Below, piece after piece: positions 45,530 through 53,666 of a stretch of DNA of 64,000 nt. The DNA lies in contig NZ_BMER01000001.1 in the NCBI RefSeq assembly GCF_014636865.1, forward strand, positions 794,718 through 858,717, in the 5' to 3' direction. Both the position numbers and the translations under genes were made by a program. Origin of the DNA: Parapedobacter pyrenivorans (GTDB lineage: Bacteria; Bacteroidota; Bacteroidia; Sphingobacteriales; Sphingobacteriaceae). Position 1 is the stretch's first letter. The number at the start of each line of letters is the position of its first letter. The notes beneath the pieces were generated by a model that did not search any database, had not been told where the DNA came from, and saw only the letters and a list, made by a program, of their open reading frames with translations.

Positions 45530-46561
45530 ATGCAGAAAAATCGTCAAACGACTATTATTGACATCGCAAAACAACTGGGTGTATCACCATCTACCGTGTC
45601 CCGCGCACTTCACAACCACCCGTCGATCAGCGCGGAGACCAAAAAGAATGTATTGGCGATGGCCGAAAAACACAGTTATCAGCCCAACCTGCTCGCATTA
45701 AGCCTGCTTAACAAAAAAACCGGTATCATTGGCATTGTGGTACCTGAGATTACCAGCTACTTCTTTGCTACGGTTATCAGTGGCGTACAGGACATGGTAT
45801 CGTCGGCCGGTTATAAATTACTGATCTGCCAATCTAACGAGTCGTTTGAAGAAGAAAAAAAGCTATTGCAAGATATGACGCTACTGCGTGTTGACGGGGT
45901 ATTGATCTCACCAACCTTCCGCACGAAAACCTTCGGCCACTTTGAGCGGCTCCAACGGGCGGGTATACCTATGGTTATTTTCGACCGCGACTGCCCTCAC
46001 TTCGAGGCAGATAAGGTATTGGTAGACAGTTATGATGGCGCTTACCAAGCGGTGGAATACCTCATTAAGACCGGCTGCCAGCATATTGCCCATATCGCCG
46101 GACCGATTGCTTTCCCAACGTTTAAACAACGACTGGACGGCTACCTCAACGCGCATTACGACAATAACATTCCGATCCGATCCGAGCTAATCGTATACAG
46201 CAATGGCTTTTCGTCCGACTACGGTGTCGATGCAGCTATGCAGCTTATGGCCAATAACGACCGGGTTGATGCTATATTTGCCGTTAATGATGCAGTAGCC
46301 ATCGGTGCCATATGCGTCATACGCGAAAAAGGTTACCGCGTCCCGGAAGATATCTCGGTGGTTGGATTTGATGACGAATCGTACGCTCAATACTATTATC
46401 CACCCCTTTCTACCGTGTGGCAGCCCGTATACGAACTGGGTATGCTTTCAGCCAAAATCGTGCTCGACCATTTTGCCAGTAAAGAACAACGGGAAAACTA
46501 CCGTTATGAAGTGCTAAAGCCGGAGTTGGTTATCCGTGAATCATCAATCTCCATCGATTGA
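45530..46561 (+). CDS. LacI/GalR-family transcriptional regulator 1
   Basis: Regulator of 343 residues. Helix-turn-helix at about residues 8-28 (TIIDIAKQLGVSPSTVSRAL) and hinge helix near NLLALSLLNKKTG, then a periplasmic-binding-protein-like effector domain (IGIVVPEITSYFFATVISGV; DAIFAVNDAVAIGAICVIRE). It lies at the edge of the inositol island, convergent with a second LacI gene. It probably represses or activates the operators A-D in response to inositol or a pathway intermediate; the ligand is unknown. Confidence 0.93.
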   Translation: MQKNRQTTIIDIAKQLGVSPSTVSRALHNHPSISAETKKNVLAMAEKHSYQPNLLALSLLNKKTGIIGIVVPEITSYFFATVISGVQDMVSSAGYKLLICQSNESFEEEKKLLQDMTLLRVDGVLISPTFRTKTFGHFERLQRAGIPMVIFDRDCPHFEADKVLVDSYDGAYQAVEYLIKTGCQHIAHIAGPIAFPTFKQRLDGYLNAHYDNNIPIRSELIVYSNGFSSDYGVDAAMQLMANNDRVDAIFAVNDAVAIGAICVIREKGYRVPEDISVVGFDDESYAQYYYPPLSTVWQPVYELGMLSAKIVLDHFASKEQRENYRYEVLKPELVIRESSISID

Positions 46562-46562
46562 A

Positions 46563-47597
46563 CTAGGTGGTCATCCGCCTCACCAAATCAACCGGGCAGA
46601 CCAACGGTTCACCAATGGCATGAAAAACCGTAGGATGAGCCTGTAATGCATGAATTAACGTGTCGGCCACTTTATCGGCCATTTCACTCGGATATTGCTC
46701 AATGGACGTGATGGCCGGTGTGACGATGGCTGTTCTTGGATCGTTGGAGTAACCGATAATTTTCAAATCGTCCGGAATCCGGATGCCGCGTTCGCGTGCG
46801 AATTCGACGGCAGCGATAGCCGTGGTGTCGTTGGCTGCAAATATTCCATCGGGTAGCTGCTCGCCTTCAAACAACCTGCGCAAACTATTCCACGCGTTTT
46901 CCACCGTCAACTCATGGTGATAAACCCAGTCTTCACGCATTGACATGCCCTGTTTAGCCAATGCATCCAAGAATCCGCGGGTGCGCTCTTGGTAAATACT
47001 ACTTGACATCGGCCCGCTGATGTAAGCCATGTGCACACAACCCGCCTGCATCAAATGGTTACCGGCCAATAGCCCACCGCGATAGTCATCTCCCTTGATG
47101 ATGTATGCAGGCGCACCCAATACCGGCACACGGTCATAGAATACCAAAGGTATCCCCTGTTGTAGAAACCCTTCAAAATGCGTAATATCTTTCGTATATA
47201 AGGTAAGCGAAACGACCAATGCGTCTACCCGTGCGGAATACAGTGTATTAGCCAACTCCTTTTCTAGATCTACGGAATCATTAGACTGACAAATCATCAG
47301 GTTATAACCCGCTGCCTGTAACTGCCGCTGAAGCGATGTGATAAAGAATGAATGGAAATACATGGATATGCGTGGCACAATCAGCCCGATTATATTTGAC
47401 CGGCGGTTCCGAAGGGAAGAGGCCATGCTATTGTGGCGATAACCCATTTCTTTGGCGGTCTCCTTAACCCGCTTACGGGTGGCTTCACTGATCCGCGGGT
47501 TGTTATTGAGCGCTCTGGAAACTGTTGCCGGGGATATGCCCAGTACCCTCGCAATATCCACAATACTGTTCTCAGACTTTGACTTCTTCGTTGTCAT
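46563..47597 (-). CDS. LacI/GalR-family transcriptional regulator 2
   Basis: Regulator of 344 residues, paralogous to regulator 1. HTH at about 12-32 (SIVDIARVLGISPATVSRAL), hinge NSMASSLRNRRSN, and effector domain (LIVPRISMYFHSFFITSLQR; DGIFAANDTTAIAAVEFARE). Its stop is one base from the stop of regulator 1, tail to tail. The two HTH recognition helices differ (VSPSTVSRAL against ISPATVSRAL), which might match the two operator types (central CG at site A, GG at sites B-D). Confidence 0.93.
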   Translation of the reverse strand: MTTKKSKSENSIVDIARVLGISPATVSRALNNNPRISEATRKRVKETAKEMGYRHNSMASSLRNRRSNIIGLIVPRISMYFHSFFITSLQRQLQAAGYNLMICQSNDSVDLEKELANTLYSARVDALVVSLTLYTKDITHFEGFLQQGIPLVFYDRVPVLGAPAYIIKGDDYRGGLLAGNHLMQAGCVHMAYISGPMSSSIYQERTRGFLDALAKQGMSMREDWVYHHELTVENAWNSLRRLFEGEQLPDGIFAANDTTAIAAVEFARERGIRIPDDLKIIGYSNDPRTAIVTPAITSIEQYPSEMADKVADTLIHALQAHPTVFHAIGEPLVCPVDLVRRMTT

Positions 47598-47657
47598 CTT
47601 ACAAAATGCCGCAAGCTCAAAGCAACATTATTTTGTTGGAAAAAGCAAATCACTCCG

Positions 47658-48023
47658 TCAATACTGCCCCGTGCTCAGCAGCACTAATGTACAGGCAGCC
47701 AACGTTTCAATACCATGCTGGTGGGCTAGCATTTCCAGTTCAGGGTTTTCCGTGCCGGGGTTAAAGACCAGACGTTTCGGATTGGTTTTAATGATGTAGT
47801 CATAATATTGCGGTTGCCGTTGCGGACCAATATACAGCGTAATGGTATGAATACCAGGCAGTATACTTCCGGCTTGTTGGATCGGTGCTCCCGCTACTTC
47901 CCCGTGCTTAATACCGACATTTACAATTTCATGCCCCGCAGCCAACAAACGGTGGGCAGCTAGGTAGGCGTAGCGTGCGGGATTCGGTGTAGCCCCAAGT
48001 ACAAGTGTTCGTTTATTCTCCAT
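47658..48023 (-). CDS. CoA-binding domain protein
   Basis: Small Rossmann-like CoA_binding_2 protein of 121 residues: KRTLVLGATPNPARYAYLAA at the N-terminus, GHEIVNVGIKHGEVAGAPI, and KRLVFNPGTENPELEMLAHQ, then GIETLAACTLVLL. I start at MENKRTLVLG; an ATG four codons upstream is possible. The family is small, cytoplasmic and of uncertain function. It lies 60 bp upstream of lacI 2 on the same strand and 32 bp after the serine hydrolase gene. Confidence 0.85.
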   Translation of the reverse strand: MENKRTLVLGATPNPARYAYLAAHRLLAAGHEIVNVGIKHGEVAGAPIQQAGSILPGIHTITLYIGPQRQPQYYDYIIKTNPKRLVFNPGTENPELEMLAHQHGIETLAACTLVLLSTGQY

Positions 48024-48067
48024 GCTCTCAAACAACCACTAAATAAGAAAAAAGTTTCACATCCTAG

Positions 48068-49279
48068 CTATTCGGCCATGAACTCTCCGGAAGCGGAATA
48101 CGCTGCCTGTCGGATGACAGGCATTTCGAGTATTTGATAAAGCTCATCGAGATGGAGCAAGCTGCCATTTGCCAGATTGGCTAGTAATACGATTGTAATA
48201 TCTTGCTCCAAATCACGCACGTAAATATTCCGGAATCCATGCCACCAGCCGGTATGATATACGACCTTATGGTTTCCGGGATCAAAAGTGCGCCAGCCAT
48301 ATCCGTAATTGAAAAGCTCCTTGGTCGGCTTACTATAACCAGCATAAGCCGAATCCAGGGTTTCCGGTTTAAGCAACCGGCCCTCGTCCAATGCACGGTC
48401 AAACAAAAACAAATCCTGCACGGTGCTGTAGATGCCTTTGTCGCCCACCGGTCCGTCCTGAAAATTCTGTACCACTGACCGCCGCCATATCCGGTCATGC
48501 CCGATGACACCCGTCGGGATTTTTTCGTAAACCGCCGTGGAGTATACGGCGGTGTTTTTCATCCCTGCGGGAGCAAAAATGTGCTCTTGCATATATACAG
48601 CAAAATCCTGACCGGTTACCTTTTCGATAATCGCTGCCAAAACCATGTAGTTCGTATTGTTGTAAAAGAACCGTACATCCGGATTAGCGTATTTATCCGG
48701 CTTATGCTTCGCCAACAACTCCATCACCTCCGCATTGGACATCCCTTTACGCTTGTCGGGCCATATTTCCTTTTTATCCGTAAAGTAGAGGTAATTGGTT
48801 AACCCCGATCGGTGGGTAAGCAGCAGTTTTATCGAGACGCCCGGATATGGAAAATCCGGGAAAAATTCATCCACCGTCTGCTCGAGCTTGATTTTTCCGG
48901 CTTCAATCAACATAAGCACACCTGTCGCGGTAAGCGGCTTGGAAACTGATGCCAGCTCAAATTGAGAGTTAATTTTCAAACTGTCTCTCATCAGGTAATC
49001 AGCCCAGCCGAACGTATTTTGGTAAATGATCTTACCATGCTTTGCGACCAGCACATTACCGTTGAAGCCCGATCGACTATGCAGCCGCTGCATGAATACG
49101 TCGATTCGTTTATCAGCGTTCGCGGTATCATAAACGAGTGCTATACTATCCTTTTCATGTTGTTTTCGTTCGGCTCTGACCCGCTTTTCCGCTGAGGAAC
49201 CACACGATGCGCCGATGATGGTGATCAATAACGCAAAAAAATAAACACGCTTAAACAACCGCTTTCCGATAACTGTCAT
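48068..49279 (-). CDS. Serine hydrolase of the beta-lactamase class C / PBP family, lipoprotein
   Basis: Protein of 403 residues with lipobox IIGASC (Cys26). The active-site SxxK motif is Ser111-Val-Ser-Lys114 in FELASVSKPLTATGVLM; the YxN motif appears as Tyr-Asn-Asn in FFYNNTNYMVLAA; the third motif is HTGWWHGFR (HTG in place of KTG). This pattern fits class C-like esterases and D-Ala-D-Ala-type hydrolases; antibiotic resistance cannot be inferred. It is likely periplasmic. No operon partner of obvious linked function. Confidence 0.88.
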   Translation of the reverse strand: MTVIGKRLFKRVYFFALLITIIGASCGSSAEKRVRAERKQHEKDSIALVYDTANADKRIDVFMQRLHSRSGFNGNVLVAKHGKIIYQNTFGWADYLMRDSLKINSQFELASVSKPLTATGVLMLIEAGKIKLEQTVDEFFPDFPYPGVSIKLLLTHRSGLTNYLYFTDKKEIWPDKRKGMSNAEVMELLAKHKPDKYANPDVRFFYNNTNYMVLAAIIEKVTGQDFAVYMQEHIFAPAGMKNTAVYSTAVYEKIPTGVIGHDRIWRRSVVQNFQDGPVGDKGIYSTVQDLFLFDRALDEGRLLKPETLDSAYAGYSKPTKELFNYGYGWRTFDPGNHKVVYHTGWWHGFRNIYVRDLEQDITIVLLANLANGSLLHLDELYQILEMPVIRQAAYSASGEFMAE

Positions 49280-49453
49280 ATTACGGCGCTAAGGTATTGC
49301 AATCGACTTGCAATGGCAAATGTTTTTGACCTTATAGCGGAAGTTCAGCATATTTATTACCAACAAATCTCTATCAGAATCATATCTAATTTATAACCAT
49401 TCTAAATATCTGTGTTTTACACAGTTCTGACATAGGTCAGCTAAGAGATGTTG

Positions 49454-49461
49454 TACTTTTG
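49454..49461 (+). promoter_or_regulatory. -7 box of the hemA operon
   Basis: TACTTTTG matches TAnnTTTG. It lies downstream of an in-frame ATG at 49448, so transcripts from here cannot use that ATG, which supports the TTG start of hemA at 49493. Confidence 0.55.
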
Positions 49462-49492
49462 TTACCGGAAATTAAGTGAGCATAGTACAACC

Positions 49493-50734
49493 TTGAAGAA
49501 TCTCAAAGTCATAGCATTTACGCACAAATATGTGGATCTTAAGGATTTAGGAAACCTTGTGATTTGCAACGAGGAGTTGGAGAGTAGGCTAATCAATCTC
49601 AAAAATAGCTTTGACATTCCCGAAATATTCTATGTAGGTACCTGCAACCGTGTGGAATTTGTCTTCTATGGGGCGCACGAATTGACTCCCGAGTTCATTA
49701 AGGATTTCATGCACAGTCTCAATTTCTGTGTTCCTTCTGAGCGGCTGGATTGTTTTTTAGATCAGGTCAATACGTATGAAGACATCGATGCGCTCAACCA
49801 TCTGCTGCGGATGTCCTGCTCGTTGGAAAGCTTGGTAGTGGGCGAAAAAGAAATCCTAGCCCAAGTGCGTAGAGCTTATGAGCGCTGCCGTAAATGTGGA
49901 TTCACCGGTGATTTCCTACGAATGGTTATGGATCGCCTTGTCAAAACGGCCAAAGAGGTGTACACACATACACGCATTTCCCGCAATCCGGTTTCCGTGG
50001 TTTCACTGGCCTATCGCAAATTACGGGAAATCAAATTGCACGATACACCCCGCATTCTGATCATCGGTGCAGGGGAAACCAATCAAAACATTGCCAAATA
50101 TTTACAAAAGCATCGATTTTCCAACTTTGTGGTATTCAATCGCACGCTGGAAAACGCTCGAACATTGAGCGCTGACCTCAAAGCCAATGCTTATCCATTG
50201 AGCGAGTTACCGCATTATAAAGGTGGCTTTGATATCATGATTACTTGTACAGGTTCGCCAGAGGCGATTGTCGATACAGCACTGTACGAATCACTCCTTA
50301 ACGGTGACACAGACAAGAAGGTAATTGTGGATCTGGCAATACCAAATGATGTACATCCGGATGTACTTCAGCATCATCCGGTATATTATATAGAAGTAAG
50401 CAGTCTACAGGCGATTGCTTCTAAAAATATACAAGAGCGCTATGACGAACTGGCTCATGCCGAACAAATTATCGCTGACAACATCCGTGATTTCCTTCCT
50501 CTCCTTAAACAACGGCGCGTGGAATTGGCCATGCGTGAGGTGCCTGAAAAGGTAAAAGAAATACGGTCATTTGCGCTCAACGAGGTATTTGCCACCGAGG
50601 TAGGAGCGCTGGATGCCAATTCGAGGGAGGTGTTGGAAAAGGTGATTGACTATATGGAAAAAAAGTACATTAAAGTACCCATGGTAATGGCTAAGGATAT
50701 TTTGGTTAAGACCAACCATTACGATATCAATTAA
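49493..50734 (+). CDS. hemA: Glutamyl-tRNA reductase
   Basis: First enzyme of C5 heme synthesis, 413 residues, reducing glutamyl-tRNA to glutamate-1-semialdehyde with NADPH. YVGTCNRVEFVFYG carries the catalytic Cys. LVVGEKEILAQVRRAYERC is the catalytic-domain signature, and LIIGAGETNQNIAKYLQKH the NADPH motif. I choose the TTG at 49493, giving the typical N-terminus (M)KNLKVIAFTHK, because a promoter box lies between it and the upstream ATG. It is the first gene of hemA-hemCD-hemB-hemL. Confidence 0.93.
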   Translation: MKNLKVIAFTHKYVDLKDLGNLVICNEELESRLINLKNSFDIPEIFYVGTCNRVEFVFYGAHELTPEFIKDFMHSLNFCVPSERLDCFLDQVNTYEDIDALNHLLRMSCSLESLVVGEKEILAQVRRAYERCRKCGFTGDFLRMVMDRLVKTAKEVYTHTRISRNPVSVVSLAYRKLREIKLHDTPRILIIGAGETNQNIAKYLQKHRFSNFVVFNRTLENARTLSADLKANAYPLSELPHYKGGFDIMITCTGSPEAIVDTALYESLLNGDTDKKVIVDLAIPNDVHPDVLQHHPVYYIEVSSLQAIASKNIQERYDELAHAEQIIADNIRDFLPLLKQRRVELAMREVPEKVKEIRSFALNEVFATEVGALDANSREVLEKVIDYMEKKYIKVPMVMAKDILVKTNHYDIN

Positions 50735-50930
50735 CGTTTCGTCGCCCGCCGTTAGGCATAGTCTTTTTAACATATCCGCTCGGATAATGCTTTTATTCGC
50801 AAGATTTCCGTTAATAGTTAAACAGTGCTCAACGGTAGTGGAGAAACCGACAAACAGCGGAGCCTTCATTCGTGCCGATATGGGAAAGTCTGGAATGAAT
50901 AATTGCTTTTATATGCAAAAACAAGTTATA

Positions 50931-50962
50931 TTGCACATATAAAGTGAATTTATCTAAGTTTG
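50931..50962 (+). promoter_or_regulatory. Promoter-like element at the start of hemCD
   Basis: TTG (50931-50933), 21 nt, then TAAGTTTG (50955-50962), a full TAnnTTTG match. It ends 4 nt before the hemCD ATG at 50966, so a transcript from here would be nearly leaderless or would use a later start such as GTG at 51017. The rest of the 225-bp gap after hemA shows no other feature. Confidence 0.5.
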
Positions 50963-50965
50963 TGT

Positions 50966-52603
50966 ATGCTAACAGAGGAACCTTTGACTAAAACAGTTGC
51001 CCCCAGCACGAAAAAGGTGGATCGGATACTCATCATAGGCACCCGTGGGAGCAAACTGGCCTTATGGCAGGCCAACTACATTAAAACCAAATTGGCTGAC
51101 ATCGGCGTAAACGCCGAATTGAAGGTCATCAAGACTCAAGGGGATATCGTGCAGCACTTGCGGTTGGACAAGTTGGAAGGGAAAGGGTTTTTTACCAAGG
51201 AACTGGAAGAAGAGCTTTTAAGCGGCGGCATCGACCTCGCTGTGCATTCGCACAAAGATCTTCCCACCGTACACCCTCCCGGGCTGACCATTGCGGCAGT
51301 GAGTGCCCGTGAAGACCCATCGGAACTGCTCATCATCCATAAAGACTGTGTAGACCTCAAAAAGCGGCTTGCACTCAAACACAACGCGATTGTGGGCACT
51401 TCGTCCAATCGTCGAAAAGCACAGTTGCTTGCCCTGCGGCCAGACCTGGAGTTTGATGACCTACGTGGCAATGTGATAACACGTATTGAAAAGCTCCGTG
51501 ATGAAAATTTCGACGCAATCATGTTGGCTAAGGCCGGAATAACCCGCGTCGGCGTGGATTTGAGTGACTTCCATATTGAAGAGCTTCCGCCTGTCGAAAT
51601 TATTCCCGCCCCGGCACAAGGCGTGTTGGCCGTGCAGATCCGTGAAAATGACCAGCAGCTCCATGAATTGCTTCAGGCGATCAATGACGTCGACGTAATG
51701 GACACCATCGCTGTGGAACGCAAAGTCTTGAATCTTTTTGATGCAGGCTGCCATGCCCCTTTGGGTTGCTATTGCCGCAAACAGGAAGGCCTCTACGAAG
51801 TGTGGACCTCTAAATCCGACAGTGATGAAGAGTTTCCCGATCGTCTTTATCTTTCTGCAACCGATACCGAGGGACTGGCCGAACGAATAGCAAGCAAGTA
51901 CGACAAAAACAGGAAACTGCCATCCCATATATTCATTACGCGCGACTTATCGGAGGCCAGCTATTTTCATCGGGCAATGGCCAAACACGGCATCGCCGTC
52001 GAAGGACGGTCGTTGATCCGGATATTTCCCATGATCAATAAGCTAGATCCGTATATCCTTAAATATGTCGACTGGATTTTCTTTGGCAGTAAAAATGGCA
52101 TTGAGAACTTCTTCAAACTCCAACCTAGGCTTAGCAAACGGACAAAATTCGCAGTTATCGGTCGGGGTTCCGAGGAAATGTTAAGGCAATTTGGATATGC
52201 TCCCGATTTTACAGGGGAGCGACTCGGAATCAACATGGAGGAAATTGCACAGGAATTCGGTAAAATTGCTTCGGGAACAACTGTCTTGATACCAAGAGCG
52301 AAAGACTCATTGGAAACCATACAGCAATCATTGACGGCGGATACCAAAGTTATTAACCTGCCAATTTATCAGACACGTATCGATACCGATGTATCCAAAT
52401 CAAACGCCGACGTACTTATCTTCACCAGCCCTTCTAACGTAGAAGCGTATTTTGTGGACAACCTTGTCGACCCTGGCCAAAAGATCATCTGTATCGGGCG
52501 CTCCACCGGTAAGAAAATTGAAGAGCTGGGCCTTACTTATACCCTTCCCTATTCTCCGGATGAGATTGGGTTGGCTGAAGCTGTTTTCGGATTGGATTAT
52601 TAG
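50966..52603 (+). CDS. hemCD: Fused hydroxymethylbilane synthase and uroporphyrinogen-III synthase
   Basis: A 545-residue fusion. The N-terminal HemC part (about 20-310) has LIIGTRGSKLALWQANYIKT (20 residues), VHSHKDLPTVHPPG, GTSSNRRKAQLLALRPDL and the dipyrromethane-cofactor Cys in DAGCHAPLGCY. The C-terminal HemD part (about 315-545) has HIFITRDLSEASYFHRAMAK, FFGSKNGIENFF and LIFTSPSNVEAYF. It makes hydroxymethylbilane and cyclises it to uroporphyrinogen III. The start is uncertain: ATG 50966, TTG 50960, or the downstream GTG at 51017 are possible. Confidence 0.93.
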   Translation: MLTEEPLTKTVAPSTKKVDRILIIGTRGSKLALWQANYIKTKLADIGVNAELKVIKTQGDIVQHLRLDKLEGKGFFTKELEEELLSGGIDLAVHSHKDLPTVHPPGLTIAAVSAREDPSELLIIHKDCVDLKKRLALKHNAIVGTSSNRRKAQLLALRPDLEFDDLRGNVITRIEKLRDENFDAIMLAKAGITRVGVDLSDFHIEELPPVEIIPAPAQGVLAVQIRENDQQLHELLQAINDVDVMDTIAVERKVLNLFDAGCHAPLGCYCRKQEGLYEVWTSKSDSDEEFPDRLYLSATDTEGLAERIASKYDKNRKLPSHIFITRDLSEASYFHRAMAKHGIAVEGRSLIRIFPMINKLDPYILKYVDWIFFGSKNGIENFFKLQPRLSKRTKFAVIGRGSEEMLRQFGYAPDFTGERLGINMEEIAQEFGKIASGTTVLIPRAKDSLETIQQSLTADTKVINLPIYQTRIDTDVSKSNADVLIFTSPSNVEAYFVDNLVDPGQKIICIGRSTGKKIEELGLTYTLPYSPDEIGLAEAVFGLDY

Positions 52604-52647
52604 TCGGTTTGAAGTGGTATCGATTTGATAATTTTGATGATTTGAAG

Positions 52648-53619
52648 ATGTTAATAAGACCAAGAAGGAACCGCAAGTCTGCGGTGATAAGGGATATGGT
52701 GCAGGAAACCCAAATTAGGGCTTCCAACTTAATCTTCCCATTGTTTATTGTCGAGGGGGATAATGTCAGATCTGAAGTTGGTTCGATGCCGGGAATTTAC
52801 CGGTACTCGATAGATAACCTGCTCCGAGAAGTGGAAAGCTGCATGGAATTGGGGCTTCGTGCGTTTGATCTATTCCCCAATATCGATGAGACGCTCAAAG
52901 ACAAATACGCTACAGCGAGCACAAAAGAAGGAGGATTATACCTTCGCGCCATCGCCGCGGTCAAAGCTCGTTTTCCCGAGGCGTGTGTCATCACCGATGT
53001 TGCCATGGACCCCTACAGTAGTGACGGCCATGACGGCATTGTGGAAAACGGCGAGATCCTCAATGACGAAACGCTTGTCATTTTGGGCAGGATGGCAGTG
53101 GCTCACGCTCAAGCCGGGGCAGATATCGTTGCCCCTTCCGATATGATGGACGGGCGCATCGGCTATATCCGCAATGTATTGGACGAAAACGGATTCACTA
53201 ACGTGTCGCTCATGTCCTATACCGCTAAGTACGCAAGTGCATTCTACGGCCCATTTCGCGACGCACTCAATTCGGCACCGAAACACGGTGATAAAAAGAC
53301 CTATCAAATGAATCCGGCAAACCAGCGGGAGGCCCTGATTGAAGCCGAATTGGATAGCCGGGAAGGGGCGGACTTCCTGATGGTGAAACCTGCGTTGGCC
53401 TATTTAGATATCATCAAATCACTGAATGATGATTTTGACCTCCCAATAGCCGCATACAACGTCAGCGGCGAGTACGCCATGATAAAAGCGTCCGCACAAA
53501 ACGGCTGGATCGACGAGCAACGCGCTACGATGGAAGTGCTTACAGGCATCCGACGAGCGGGCGCCACCGCCATCCTCACCTACCATGCTAAAGAAGTGTT
53601 AGCAAATAAATGGCTATAG
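52648..53619 (+). CDS. hemB: Delta-aminolevulinic acid dehydratase (porphobilinogen synthase)
   Basis: Enzyme of 323 residues joining two 5-aminolevulinate molecules. Schiff-base lysines are in MSYTAKYASAFYGPFRDA and DFLMVKPALAYLDI. The metal loop reads DVAMDPYSSDGHDGI, with Ala/Asp/Asp in place of the three zinc Cys, so it is a Mg-type enzyme. The start MLIRPRRNRKSAVIRD fits the family; an upstream in-frame ATG at 52609 adds 13 residues. It follows hemCD by 44 bp. Confidence 0.94.
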   Translation: MLIRPRRNRKSAVIRDMVQETQIRASNLIFPLFIVEGDNVRSEVGSMPGIYRYSIDNLLREVESCMELGLRAFDLFPNIDETLKDKYATASTKEGGLYLRAIAAVKARFPEACVITDVAMDPYSSDGHDGIVENGEILNDETLVILGRMAVAHAQAGADIVAPSDMMDGRIGYIRNVLDENGFTNVSLMSYTAKYASAFYGPFRDALNSAPKHGDKKTYQMNPANQREALIEAELDSREGADFLMVKPALAYLDIIKSLNDDFDLPIAAYNVSGEYAMIKASAQNGWIDEQRATMEVLTGIRRAGATAILTYHAKEVLANKWL

Positions 53620-53666
53620 AATAGCTAAACGACAGGTATTAGAACAAAGATTTAGATTGACGAAGC

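Noticed and set aside
48068-49279. Beta-lactamase conferring antibiotic resistance
   Set aside because: The SxxK/YxN/HTG set is shared by many esterases and peptidases of this fold; nothing points to beta-lactam hydrolysis.
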